In this document: positions 52,315-62,887 of the stretch, in pieces | How positions within the stretch are numbered: position 1 is the first letter of the stretch | Layout: the number at the start of each line of letters is the position of its first letter | Assembly: GCA_026122225.1 (NCBI GenBank) | Contig: JANEZZ010000734.1 | Span: forward strand, 310,001 to 374,000 | Length of the DNA stretch: 64,000 bases | Direction: 5' to 3' | Source: Heloderma charlesbogerti | Lineage: Eukaryota; Chordata; Lepidosauria; Squamata; Helodermatidae | Translations under genes and position numbers: made by a program | Notes under the pieces: model-generated | The model's database searches: none | Seen by the model: the letters and a program-made list of their open reading frames with translations, nothing else | Told to the model about the DNA's origin: nothing

Positions 52315-52940
52315 TAGGGGTGTACGAATTACTCACCCCGTTCCAGTGGGGCCACCCGCTGGAGGGGGGCGGCGAACCATCCCCCCCCCGGAATCCTCCC
52401 CGGCTGGCTCTGCTCCGCAGCAAGCCTGCGGAGCTGCTGGCCAGGCCCGCCTGCAGCTGGACTTCCGTCTGTTGCCGGGCTGCAGCCGCCATTTGCGTCC
52501 CTGAGTTAGCCATGATAGGCTACGTATATATTTACGTAGCCTATCACGGCAAAGAGCAGGGACGCAAATGGCCGCCATTTGCATCCCTGCATTAGCCGTG
52601 ATAGGCTATGTATATATTTACGTAACCTATCACAAAAAGAGCAGGGACGCAAATGGCGTAGCGGCTGCCATTTGCGTCCCTGCTCTTTGGCATGATAGGC
52701 TACAAAAATACTTACGTAGCCTATCACAGCTAAAGTAGGGAGGCAAATGGCTGTGGCAAATTCGCGACCACAGACCAGGGCAGCAGATGGACTGGATGGC
52801 CGACAAAAGGTAGTGTCTGTCCTGGGGAAATGTTGCGGGGTGGCGGGGGGATTGCTCCGTTCCACCATGGACTCTGGGGGGGCTGGATTCTAAAGAATCT
52901 GCCTCATTGGAGTTTGTGGCAGAATTCTCTAACATCCCTA
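52315..52940. mobile_element. Non-autonomous hAT, palindromic family I, copy D
   Basis: 626 bp, ends TAGGGGTGTACGAAT and AACATCCCTA, TSD AAGGACAG (52307-52314) and AAGGATAG (52941-52948), one mismatch. Between 52500 and 52740 there are four tandem hairpin modules: GATAGGCTACGTATATATTT ACGTAGCCTATC and variants, separated by GCAGGGACGCAAATGGC blocks. This copy is therefore a repeat of hairpins and not one giant palindrome. Confidence 0.92.
52500..52740. repeat. Tandem GATAGGCTACGT hairpin modules
   Basis: Hairpins at about 52511-52549, 52598-52632, 52693-52730, each followed by a GCAGGGACGCAAATGG or its complement. Spacing about 90 bases. Confidence 0.85.
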
Positions 52941-52974
52941 AAGGATAGTTGTGATAGAAATGCACAAAATAATG

Positions 52975-53244
52975 CGGTGTGGAGAAAGTGGATAAGGAGA
53001 CATTTTTCTCCCTCTCTGACTATACTAGAACCTGGGGTCACCCCATGAAACTGAGTGGTGGGAAATTCAGAACAGACTGGAGGAAGTACTTCTTCACACA
53101 GTGCATAGTTAATCTACGGAATTTGCTACCACAAGATGTAGTGATGGCCACCAATTTGGATGGCTTTAAAAGGGAGTTAGATAAATTCCCAGAGAAGAAG
53201 GCTATCAATGGCTACTAGTACTGATGGTTATATGCTATCTCCAG
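52975..53244 (+). mobile_element. CR1-type LINE 3' end, part 1
   Basis: GAGAAAGTGGATAAGGAGAC, GTGGGAAATTCAGAACAGAC, TTCTTCACACAGTGCATAGT, CTACCACAAGATGTAGTGAT, TTTAAAAGGGAGTTAGATAA, ATCAATGGCTACTAGTACTG. Interrupted by a hAT after ATCTCCAG and resumes at 53826. Confidence 0.88.
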
Positions 53245-53817
53245 TAGGGATGTGAGAATACAACCCAGTTCAGGTTGTCCGGGAGCCCCCACGCTTCCCC
53301 CTGCTCGCTGGCCCTCTGGGCTGCAATCGAGCGCCCCCTCTGTGCTCGATAAGCAGCCTGCAACTTACCCAGGCCTGTTCATCTCTGTGCCAATCGCCAT
53401 ATTTTTTTTTAAAAATGGTGATCAGCAGCACCCGCCCATAGAGTTATACGCAAAATAGCTCTGTGAACTAGAGTCTATGGGGGCTTCACAGCGCTTTTTG
53501 CGTGTAAGTCTGTGGCCATATAGACTTATACGCAAAAAGCGCTGTGAATCCCCCATGGACTCTAGTTCACAGAGTTATTTTGCCTATAACTCTATGGGCA
53601 AGTGCTGCCGATTACCATTTTTTTTAAACGTGGCGATCGGCGCAGAGACAAACAGGCCCAGCTAAGTTGCAGGCTGCTCATCGAGCATGGAGGGGGCACT
53701 CGATTGCAGCTCAGAGGGTCAGCAAGCAGGGGGGAATTGGCAGGCATAGCTTGGCGGGTGCAGGCGCCAGTGGTCCATCAAATTTGCAGACTAAAATGGG
53801 TGCCCGTGACATCCCTA
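53245..53817. mobile_element. Non-autonomous hAT, palindromic family II, copy A
   Basis: 573 bp, ends TAGGGATGTGAGAATA and GTGACATCCCTA, exact TSD ATCTCCAG (53237-53244 and 53818-53825). Nearly the whole element is one palindrome: arms about 53268-53516 and 53517-53765. GCGCTTTTTGCGTGTAAGTC at 53491 pairs with GACTTATACGCAAAAAGCGC at 53523; GCAATCGAGCGCCCCCTC pairs with GGGGGCACTCGATTGC. No coding capacity. Confidence 0.93.
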
Positions 53818-53825
53818 ATCTCCAG

Positions 53826-53992
53826 TAACAGAGGCAGTATGCCTATGAACACCAGTTGCTGAGAAACATGGGTGGAAGGGTGCTATTGCACTCATGTCCT
53901 GTTTGTGGGTTTCCCATAGGCAGCTGGTTGGCCACTGTGGGAACAGAATGCTGTACTAGATGGATAAGGATGGCTCTTATGTTCTTATTACA
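53826..53992 (+). mobile_element. CR1-type LINE 3' end, part 2
   Basis: GAGGCAGTATGCCTATGAAC, CACCAGTTGCTGAGAAACAT, GTCCTGTTTGTGGGTTTCCC, GAATGCTGTACTAGATGGAT and a TTATGTTCTTATTAC end. Confidence 0.88.
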
Positions 53993-54777
53993 CCCCCTGC
54001 CTTGTCACACATTGCCACCATTTTAACAAATCTCCAGTCCCTTTCTTTCACTTTGCCATCCCCTCCCTCCTCTGCGATGCATAGTGTATTTTATGGATGG
54101 TATCCTGATGATGTATCATGGTTTGCATACCTATTAGTTAGGTAAACATGCTTTAGGGTGTGCATTTTTCCTTTATAGAGTGTTGTCAAGATAGCACGAT
54201 TGATTTTGTTGTAGTTGCTCATATTAGTTCATGCATTTGTACCCATGTATTCATTTCCTTCTTTACAAAATATTCATCAAAAGCTGAAAATGAAAAAGGT
54301 TGCATAGATATGTGTATTGTTTAATGTATCTATAAAACCTATACTTAGTTCATAAAACACAAACAGTAAAATGCAATGCACTGGCAGCAGTTCAGGTTGA
54401 TTAAAGATTCTCAGCTATGCCAGTTCTGCCCTTCTCCCATCAAATCAGTACAGTGCTATTCCCTTTGCTAGTTAATGGTGGGGAGAATCTACTGTTTGAG
54501 CTTTTGGACTTGGCCAGCCCAACTGAAAATTTCTGTAATGCTGGGAACTTTCAGAAAACATGAGATCATTTTTGTGGAAAAGTATGCTGAATAAGGTGTA
54601 CATCATTCTAGCATAATACCTTTGCTATCCTAAGTTCCTTTGTGTTGCCTATAAAGTTAATTAAATACCATGCTTTGGTGTGTGTTATAGTTTCTGATGT
54701 CATACCACTTCTGGATAGAAGTGAAGAGGAACTTACTGGTCCTGGGATTGAAAATACTTTTCAGATTGGGATAGGTT
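53993..54777. other. No recognisable feature
   Basis: AT-rich unique-looking sequence. Confidence 0.4.
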
Positions 54778-54785
54778 GCCTTAGG

Positions 54786-55195
54786 TAGGGATGTTGGAGA
54801 AATCTGCAATGGAATCAAATGAGTTCAGATTTTTATGAATCCAGCCTCTGCATTCTGCAGCAGACTGGCTTTTCCTGAGTCACATAGATTCTGTGGATTG
54901 AGGACCAGGTTTTTTACTTTCTGAAATGTACACAAATTTAGTCTTGGAAAAATATGTAAAATAAAAAAAACCCAGCCGCTGATACTGTGCATTTCCCCCG
55001 TCGGCTAAAGCATGAAAATTAGGGGAATTTGCACATTTTGTTGGGGGGATTTGCATTTTTGCAAGTGTGAATTTGTGCAAATTCAGGAAATTGGAAAAAA
55101 TCTGATTCTGTCAATGAACAGACAATAGAGTGAAAGGCATGTGACTATCTGCAAAATGCAGATGGAACAGATTTTGCAAAATCCATACATCCCTA
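54786..55195. mobile_element. Non-autonomous hAT, family III, copy B
   Basis: 410 bp, ends TAGGGATGTTGGAG and CATACATCCCTA, candidate TSD GCCTTAGG (54778-54785) and GTCTTAGA (55196-55203), two mismatches. Its complement aligns in order with the element at 17335-17775 (GTATGGATTTTGCAAAATC, TCCATCTGCATTTTGCAGAT, TTCCAATTTCC). Confidence 0.8.
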
Positions 55196-55203
55196 GTCTT
55201 AGA

Positions 55204-55867
55204 ATATTATGACAAAGTAAAACCCTTTTATCATGAGATGAGGGCATTTCTAGCTGTGTAGTTATATAACATTATTAGCTGATTCCTTATTATATATTAG
55301 GTGGATATGCCAATTTAAAGCAATAGAGTAATCAACATCTCAAAGTTATACGTACTCATTACATGCCAAGTATTGTAATTAATATTTCATCTGGACAATC
55401 AATTTTGGATGATCCTGTTTCAATACAGATCACATCAAGGAATAATGTAATCATACCATGGACAGTTTCCTATCTAACGGAAGGTGTTCCATGCACTTTT
55501 CTACCTTAGATTCTAGAAATCAAATATTTGAAAAAGGGCACTAGAGATTTCTGACAAGAAAGTTAAAATGCATCTAACATTGTTGGAATCAAGAGACTGT
55601 CTGCTTATTACTAGTGATTAAATGGCTTCTTTCTGGAGTCATTCTAACACTGAGCTGATGGGAGGCTTCTTTGATCTTATGTAGCTGAAATTGATTCACC
55701 CTGTTAATTGCTGTGCTTGAACTTGGATAGCAGGAATTCGCTGCCAGTCACAGCATCCTTCTCAATTTGTCTTTTTTTAGATGCAAGGAGGGTAACTTTA
55801 GTATCTACAAAATTACATATGTATTAACACACATATCCTATTTCCTGTATCCAATTTCCAGGAAAAT
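55204..55867. other. No recognisable feature
   Basis: AT-rich unique-looking sequence. Confidence 0.4.
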
Positions 55868-56022
55868 TCATTTCATTCATTCATTCATTCGGGAAATTTA
55901 TTAGACATCTTTCTCTAAAAGACACTCAAGGAATCTTATGGCAAGGGTTAAACATACAAAGACTTAAAACTACTAAAAACAATTAAAAATAACCAAGACC
56001 CAATAAAATAACTAGATCAAGA
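55868..56022 (-). mobile_element. L2 LINE 3' tail (split by another L2)
   Basis: (ATTC)n, then GAAATTTATTAGACATCTTT, AACATACAAAGACTTAAAAC and AACAATTAAAAATAACC. Resumes at about 56996 with GTCCTCTTGTGTGCCATCAA, the counterpart of ATCATGTGCTGCCAAATGCC at 40804. Confidence 0.65.
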
Positions 56023-56995
56023 ACCCTGTGGATCCGCCTGAGGCCTGCTGTAATACACTTGCTAGGCACTGCCAAGATAAAATCACTTGTATCTGCTGGG
56101 ACAGACTCCAGTGTGAATCAGGTGAGATATCTAGAGCATCTTTCTTGGATGAATTTCAGTTGGTACAGCTCAAGGATGCTAACAAGATGCTTGGACAGGT
56201 TCGTACAATGACTTCCGTATTGGATCCTTGCTCCACTTGGCTTATAAAAACTGACAGGGAAGGAACAGCTAGCTGGGCCAGGAAGGTGATCAATGCCTCC
56301 TTGTGAGATGGAGTGGTCCTGGGCTGCTTGAAAGAGGTGAGACTACTCCTGAGGAAACCCTCCCTGGACCAGGAAAATCCTAATAACTTTAGACCAGTGG
56401 CAAATGTTCCTTTCCTGGGCAAGATCCTTGAGTGGGTGGTTGCCAACCAGCTCCAAACTCTCTTGGATAAGACCGATTACTTGGATCCATTTCAGTCAGG
56501 GTTCAGGCTGTGTTTTGGCGTGGAAACAGCCTTTGTCATCCTGTATTATGACCTATGTCAGGAGAGAGACAGGGGGAGTGTGACCTTGTTGATTCTCCTT
56601 ACCTCTTGGCAGCTCTCAATACTATCGACCATGGTATCCTTCTGGAGCAATTGTCTGAGTTGAGAGTGGGAGGTACTGCATTGCTATGATTTCACACCTG
56701 CTTGGATGGTGGGCTGCAAAAGGTCGTCCTTGGAGGATATTGCTTGGCCCTGTGGATTTTCCAGTATGGGTTTCATGGGGGGTGGGGGTGGTCCTGGATT
56801 TCTTATTGTTAATTGTTAAAATTGTTAGGGGTGTGTGTGTGCTATCTGTTTACATGTTTGTATGTAAACGGTTCTTATATTATGTACAGTATTGTATTTT
56901 TAAGGTTCTTAATTTTTGTAAACTGCCCAGGGAGCTTTGGCTATTTGGCAGTATAGAAATGTGATAAATGAATGAAATAAGTCCTCTTGTGTGCC
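56023..56995 (+). mobile_element. L2 LINE fragment with RT domain, internally deleted
   Basis: Plus-strand L2 copy with part of the reverse transcriptase, a large internal deletion after about 56740, and the terminal 3' UTR (AAACTGCCCAGGGAGCTTTG, GGCAGTATAGAAATGTGATA, AATGAATGAAATAA). Confidence 0.82.
56028..56740 (+). pseudogene. L2 reverse transcriptase, partial
   Basis: The first frame (56028-56306) reads SVLDPCSTWLIKTDREGTAS with RKVINASL. The next (56313-56663) reads LRKPSLDQENPNNFRPVANV, PFLGKILEWVVANQL, LDPFQSGFRLCFGVETAF and RGSVTLLILL, the fingers of an L2-clade reverse transcriptase. Motif A (Asp-Ser/Thr-Ala-Ala-Phe-Asp type) is decayed around 56600-56625. Motifs B and C are missing because of the deletion. 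Inactive. Confidence 0.85.
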
Positions 56996-57125
56996 ATCAA
57001 ATGCCTTGAAGTAGACAAGTCTTGCTCCAAGAAAATGACAATGCTAGCACCACAGGGACGTCATTAAGTAGAGCATTCCATAATGCACAGTCCCCAGAGT
57101 CCAAGCCTAGGAAGTGTCAATCCTA
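56996..57125 (-). mobile_element. L2 LINE 3' part, continuation
   Basis: GTGCCATCAAATGCCTTGAA, AAAATGACAATGCTAGCACC, GCATTCCATAATGC. Parallel to 40800-40915. Confidence 0.65.
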
Positions 57126-57714
57126 CTTTTAGTTACTTGGGGGGGGGTGTCCCTAAAGTGAGGGAAGTACACTGTGCATATCTCAAAGCTGAGCCCTGGC
57201 ATAGGACACGTTCCAAAGCTGAACCAGGCTTCAAACTGATCTGGGACAAGGGGAACGTAGAATTCCTATGTCCCGATTCTAGTTGCCTGAAGGGAGACAT
57301 GGCTGTGCAAGAATCATACTATCTTGAGAACCCTCCCCGGTCCTGATTCTACATCTCTTTTCCAAGTCTAATATGATCTTTACCTCTGATACTGATCTAC
57401 ACAAGAGTATTAAATTCCATCTCTTCACCCACAATGTTACAAGAGTAATAAGAAGTGGAGAAATACAGAACCTTCTGTTTTAAATTTAAATCTTGATCTA
57501 CAGCTCTATATTTTAATTTTTTGTTAAATATCATGTGCCAGAAGTGTCCGTTCTGCTAGCAGAAGGACATGGAAGGCCACCATTGGATACAACCCAAGGT
57601 TTGTGAAGCAGCTGAGCACTTGGTAAGAAAAGTATGCAATTGTTAAAAGAACAGTGCATCTTTCAGGGGGAAAGGAATCAAAAATAAAAGTGCCAATATC
57701 ATAATGCCTTTATA
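57126..57714. other. No recognisable gene
   Basis: Could be the decayed upstream part of the minus-strand L2 (57126-57360). An 87-codon frame has no family features. Confidence 0.35.
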
Positions 57715-58405
57715 CAAATGGACAGTGTGACCATGCTTGGAATACTATATACATTTCTGGTCACTACGCTTCCAAAAAGTTATTGTAGAGCTGGAAAAGC
57801 TGGAGAAAAGGACAACCAGAAATGAGTTGGTCAAGGTTGCAACTTTCGGGGCTTTTTAACTTTAAAAAAAAAAAAAAGGGTAAGTGAGAGAACATGATAG
57901 AGGTGTATAAAATTATGCAGAGTATGGAGAAAGTAGATAGGGAGGGGGTTTTCTCCATGTCTCCCAATATTAGAACTTGCAGTCATCCCATGAAGCTGAA
58001 CGGCAGGAGATTTAGGACAGGCAAAAGGAAATATCTGCCATGCAGAGCATAGTTAAACTATGGAATTGGCTTCTTCAGGATGAAGTGACGGCCACCAACT
58101 TGGACGGCTTTAAAAGGGGATTAGACAAATTCATGGAGGATAAGGCTATTAACATCATGATGGCTATATCATGTATCAGAGGAAGTGGGTTGGATCCAGA
58201 TTTAGGCATGTTTAGAGTAGACCCGTTGAGATCAATGGGACAAATAAGTCATGACTGACTCAATTCCCATTGATTTCAATCGTCTATTCTAGGTATAACT
58301 AAATCTCAATGCAACCCAGTATGTCCCTGAATACCAGTTGCTGCGGAACATGAGTGGGAGGGGCTTGTGTGGTCACGTTCTGCTTCTGGGCTTCCTGTGG
58401 GCATA
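57715..58405 (+). mobile_element. CR1-type LINE 3' end, containing a MITE
   Basis: GTGACCATGCTTGGAATACT, GAGCTGGAAAAGCTGGAGAA, ATGATAGAGGTGTATAAAAT, AAGCTGAACGGCAGGAGATT, TTTAAAAGGGGATTAGACAA, AATACCAGTTGCTGCGGAAC, CCTGTGGGCATACGATCAGC. The longest 3' UTR copy in the window. A MITE splits it at 58184-58318 between TATCAGAGG and CAGTATGTCCC. Confidence 0.83.
58184..58318. repeat. Palindromic MITE inside CR1
   Basis: GGGTTGGATCCAGATTTAGG, AGACCCGTTGAGATCAATGG, then CAATTCCCATTGATTTCAAT, GTATAACTAAATC and GCAACCC. Palindromic and related to the 'AAGTAAG' family. Confidence 0.75.
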
Positions 58406-58494
58406 CGATCAGCCACTGATCTATCAACATGATTATTCTTTTTCTTCACATCACAAAGCTTATTGTTGTGCCAACGTTAGATGGATGCTAAGGC

Positions 58495-58566
58495 TGAAGT
58501 CCTATACACGCTCACTGTAAGCGCAATTGAATGCAGTGGGACTTACTTCTTAGTAAACATGCCGTC
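58495..58566. repeat. Palindromic 'AAGTAAG' MITE, copy 4
   Basis: GAAGTCCTATACACGCTCAC, GAATGCAGTGGGACTTACTT, TTAGTAAACATGCC. Confidence 0.65.
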
Positions 58567-58573
58567 AAATGCT

Positions 58574-58637
58574 ATTGGCATTGCACTAGAGCCAATATAA
58601 TTTACATTAGCAGTAGTGTTGACTAGGATACTGCCCA
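58574..58637. repeat. Half copy of the GTATCCAATG MITE
   Basis: GGCATTGCACTAGAGCC, TTTACATTAGCAGTAGTGTT, AGGATACTGCCC match the right arm of 61317-61447. Confidence 0.75.
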
Positions 58638-58704
58638 TAATGGTCAGCAGGGACAGAAACATTTCAGGGAGAGGAACTATTGTTTCCTACCATATGTCAT
58701 TGCA

Positions 58705-58732
58705 GTGTGTGTGTGTGTGTGGTGTGTGTGAG
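58705..58732. repeat. (TG)n microsatellite
   Basis: About twelve TG units with one interruption. Confidence 0.9.
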
Positions 58733-59024
58733 GGGATTGATTTCAAAGCATATCCCCCCAAAAAACCTTCACCAATTTCTTTCCATTGGTCTGCAGCAGA
58801 AAGAAAGGTGGAAAGCACAGCCACTCCTTCAGCCCTGCTGAGAGACCAGATCCATGGTTATTTCCAGTGTGTCTATTGACTGGACCAGTGTTAGACAGAC
58901 ATAATGTTGCCCATGGTAGGCACTGTCATCCTGTAATATTCTCTGTATACAGTTTTAAAGATTTTCATATGGCTTTGGCAACCTAAAAAACCCTGTTTGA
59001 CCAGAATCAAGAATAGGGCAAAAG
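58733..59024. other. No recognisable feature
   Basis: Unique-looking sequence. Confidence 0.4.
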
Positions 59025-59035
59025 TATAAGTACTT

Positions 59036-59521
59036 TGTTGTTGTTGTTGTTCAGTCGTGTCCGACTCTTCATGACCCCATGGACCATAGCACGCCAGGCC
59101 TTCCTGTCCTGCACTCTCTCCCGGAGTGTGCTCAAGTCCATATTCATTGCATCGGTGACGCTATCTAGCCATCTCATCCTCTGCCGTCCCCTTCTCCTTT
59201 TGCCTTCAATCTTTTCCAGCATCAGGGTCTTTTCCAGGGAGTTTTCTCTTCGCATTAGGTGGCCAAAATATTTGAGCTTCAGCTTCAGTATCTGTCCTTC
59301 CAATGAGCAGTCAGGGTTGATTTCCTTTAAGATTGACTGATTTGACCTCCTTGCAGTCCAGGGGACTCGTAACAGTCTTCTCCAGCACCACAGTTCGAAA
59401 GCATCAATTCTTCGGCGCTCAGCCTTCCTTATAGTCCAGCTCTCACAGCCCTACATTACTACTGGGAAAACCATAGCTTTGATTATACGAACCTTTGTTG
59501 GAAAGGTGATGTCTCTGCTTC
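59036..59521 (-). mobile_element. BovB LINE, 5'-truncated, copy 4
   Basis: 486 bases of BovB lineage A 3' end on the minus strand, with a perfect 11-bp TSD TATAAGTACTT (59025-59035 and 59522-59532). A 98-codon frame inside it holds YFGHLMRRENSLEKTLML and RMRWLDSVTDAMNM. The upstream VMFPVVM-type block is broken. A clean example of a TPRT insertion with 5' truncation. Confidence 0.95.
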
Positions 59522-59532
59522 TATAAGTACTT

Positions 59533-61316
59533 ACACCATGTAAAATGCTGTCTCTATTGTACTACCTTCAACTCTCTTAAAAACCCACTGCTTCCTTTCT
59601 TACCCTTGTCTCCATAATCAAGGCAAATGTGAGGACCAGGAGAAAACCTTAAGCTAGTGTGTTCTTCTTTTTAAAACGTACCACACACACACACACACAC
59701 ACGCATGTGTGTGCATGCATACAACACATTTTGTGAATTTATAGGCACTTGTAAAAAGTGGTAGTAGACTAGAATAGAACTTTTAGTATACTCTCTGTCA
59801 GCCTTTTGCCCTAAACTCTCAGACCACATTAAGGAAACATTGAAAAAGGAAACAGAAAAGTTAATTACAAAAGAACATTAGCATTGCTTTTGGAATAGGG
59901 CCAATGCACCATTAGCTTTCCTTCAAGGAGATAATATTAATTCAAAATAGTAATGAGGTTTTTCTGCCACACAACTAATCCATAACAATAGCAATGCCCA
60001 TTAATTCACACTTCTCTATTAAGGGAAGTAGCAAAAAAGAAAAAGGTGGCTCCTTTTTCTAAACCTCTCCAAGGATAACAGCCTTGTGAAAGCATATTTA
60101 TTTATTTATTTGACTGTATCTAAATTTTTTTCTTTTAATACAATAGGGAAAAAGAGGCAGTTATTTACACATTATCCACAAAAGATTAGTTCAAATCAAG
60201 CACTCTTGAATGAAATGAATGTGCTGTGCAATCTATATTTGTGTATGTTTACACAAATGTAAATCCAAAGGATGTCCGAACTACATGTAACACAGGAGAT
60301 CTGTGATGAGATCTCCCTTTGTCATTTTCTTTACTTCAGAGCAGCCAGAGTGTGTGCTAATTTGATTGGTAAAGTGGTACAGAGGGAGAGAATGGTTAAC
60401 CCTTCCCCCATGTGGTATGGCAGTGGAATATTCTAATGTAGAAAAACAATAATAAAAACGATTTTAAAAAAGATTACACATTATATTTATACAACATTCA
60501 GTGCAGCCCTCAGAATAGCAATGGACATGCCAGGTAATGGAAGAATAAAATTTTCTCAGTGTTAAAATATTGTTTTCTGAGTGCTTGGAAGATACAGTTG
60601 TTTCTAACAGACTTAAGATTCTGTGCATTAAAAAAAAGAGAGTAATAGAAGTACTTTCACTGAGCTAAGAACTTAATGACTAGAATATCACTTGGGACTT
60701 TCCATTTCCCAGTTAGAACAGTTTTTGTGGCTGTTAGCAAATTAATAATTACCTTTGTGTAGGTACCCAATTAGTTTTCAAACCTTTCTATTTTTTCTTT
60801 CTAGCTTATAGATCCTCTCATCTACATTTTTACTATAACAATCTTCATATTCAAATGATTCTCAGCTCTCTGCTCTGACATAATCTGATCACCAGTAATA
60901 ACCCTGGGTTTTAATAAAGTCATCAGATTCTCCTGAAATCAGCTTCTGCTGCACTGATCTCAATGTTTGATGAAAAGTACTTAGTAATATAACTTCTCCT
61001 TATCTTTCTTTTACATTGATAAGTAGAGGAAAACAAGAAGGCAAGGAAAATTGTTTAGGAACATAATTTTTTCTTAATATCTTACCTTTTCCATAATGTC
61101 ATGGCCCCTGGAGCTAGTCTAAATGAATTCCCTCCCCCTTGCTTTTCTTTTGCAAAAAACAAAACCAAACAAAACAAAAACACAGGGAGGGGAGAGTTAA
61201 AAAAAAAAAAAGTTATCTTCTCCCTGCTGGCAAGAGCCCAGCAAGGCTTAGCACAGATCAGAGCCTCCGAAATCAGAGTGCTCCATCAGACAGCTTAGGC
61301 TTGCTCTCTAAAGGCA
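59533..61316. other. No recognisable gene; (CA)n and (TTTA)n
   Basis: (CA)n at 59684-59704 and (TTTA)n at about 60095-60110. An A-run and (AAACC)-type run at 61155-61210. AT-rich unique-looking sequence otherwise. Confidence 0.45.
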
Positions 61317-61447
61317 GTATCCAATGTGACACTATCGCTAATGTAAATAGAATTGCGCTAGTTTAATGACCTCTAGTGCCAGCAAGCGCAATTGGCATAG
61401 TGCTAGCGCAATGAAATTTACATTAGAGGTAGTGTTGCATTGGATAC
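61317..61447. repeat. Palindromic MITE of 131 bp
   Basis: GTATCCAATGTGACACTATC, GCTAATGTAAATAGAATTGC face GCAATGAAATTTACATTAGA, GTAGTGTTGCATTGGATAC. Arms of about 55 bases. Confidence 0.85.
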
Positions 61448-61625
61448 TTCCCAGCGTAAATACTAATCATCGATTAATTTTTTAGATCAACAGGCAATCG
61501 TTAATGTAGAATTATCAATAATGAATGGTAGTAGTGTTAAATCATTAATCAAATCCAAGTAGTCATCTTGGCTCACATTCTACCAATATTAGTGTTTCCA
61601 ATACCTCACCAATAATATCTAACGC

Positions 61626-61717
61626 AGTATAATCCGATGCATATTTATTTGGAAGTAAGACCCTCTGTGTTCAGTGGGGCTTACTCCCTTGTAAGTATGT
61701 TTAGCATTTCAACCTTA
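61626..61717. repeat. Palindromic 'AAGTAAG' MITE, copy 5
   Basis: GTATAATCCGATGCATATTT, TTGGAAGTAAGACCC, TTCAGTGGGGCTTACTCCC, GTAAGTATGTTTAGC. Confidence 0.75.
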
Positions 61718-61736
61718 AATAAATTATTGTTGTTGT

Positions 61737-62887
61737 TTATTCGTTCAGTCGCTTCCGACTCTTCGTGACTTCATGGACCAGCCCATGCAAGAGCTTCCTG
61801 TCGGCCATCGCCACCCCCAGCACCCCCAAGGTCGAGTCCGTCACCTCCAGAATATCATCCATCCATCTTGCCCTTGGTTGGCCCCTCTTCCTTTTGCCTT
61901 CCACTTTCCCTAGTATCAGCATCTTCTCCAGGGTACCCTGTCTTCTCATTATGTGGCCAAAGTACTTCAGTTTTGCCTTTAATATCCTTTCCTCAAGTGA
62001 GCAGTCTGGCTTTATTTCCTGGAGTATGGACTGGTTTGATCTTCTTGCAGTCCAAGGCACTCTCAGAATTTTCCTCCAGCACCACAGTTCAAAAGCATCT
62101 ATCTTCCTTTGCTCAGCCTTCCTTATGGTCCAGCTCTGGCAGCCATAGGTTACTACGGGGAATACCATTGCTTGAACTATGCGGACCTTTGTTGTCAGTG
62201 TGATGTCTCTGCTCTTCACTATTTTGTCAAGATTTGTCATTGCTGTGCTCCCAAGAAGTAAACGTCTTCTGATTTCCTGGCTGCAGTCAGCGTCTGCAGT
62301 AATCTTTGCGCCTAGAAAGAAGAAGTCTGTCACTGCCTCCACGTTTTCTCCCTCTATTTGCCAGTTATCAATCAAACTGGTTGCCATAATCTTGGTTTTT
62401 TTGAGGTTTAACTGCAACCCAGCTTTTGCACTTTCTTCTTTCACCTTCGTCATGAGGTTCCTCAGCTCCTCCTCGCTTTCAGCCATCAAAGTGGTATCAT
62501 CTGCATATCGGAGATGGTTAACGTTTCTTCCAGCGATTTTAACTCCAGCCTTGGCTTCATCAAGCCCAGCACGACACATGATGTGTTCTGTGTACAGGCT
62601 GAATAGGTAGGGTGAGAGTATACAACCCTGCCGTACTCCTTTCCCAATCTTAAACCAGTCTGTTGATCCATGGTCTGTTCTTACCGTTGCTACTTGGTCG
62701 TTATACAGATTCCTCAGGAGGCAGACAAGATGACTTGGTATCCCCATACCACCAAGAACTTGCCACAGTTTGTTATCATCCACACAGTCAGAGGCTTTAG
62801 AATAGTCAATAAAACAGAAATAGATGTTTTTCTGAAACTCCCTGGCTTTCTCCATTATCCAGCGGATATTGACAATTTGGTCTCTAG
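61737..62887 (-). CDS. BovB lineage B reverse transcriptase, C-terminal part
   Basis: The open frame spans 62978-61737 (413 codons), but its first 31 or so residues come from the hAT; LINE coding starts at TRDQIVNIRWIMEKAREF. Motif A reads FIDYSKASDCVD, where the usual Phe before the second Asp is Ser. Motif B is GVRQGCILSP and motif C is YADDTTLMAES. The C-terminus has CWRKILRVPWTARRSNQSI, YFGHIMRRQGTLEK and RKRLNE before the stop. No stop interrupts it, so the reverse transcriptase is well preserved, but it is cut from its N-terminal half by the hAT. Confidence 0.9.
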
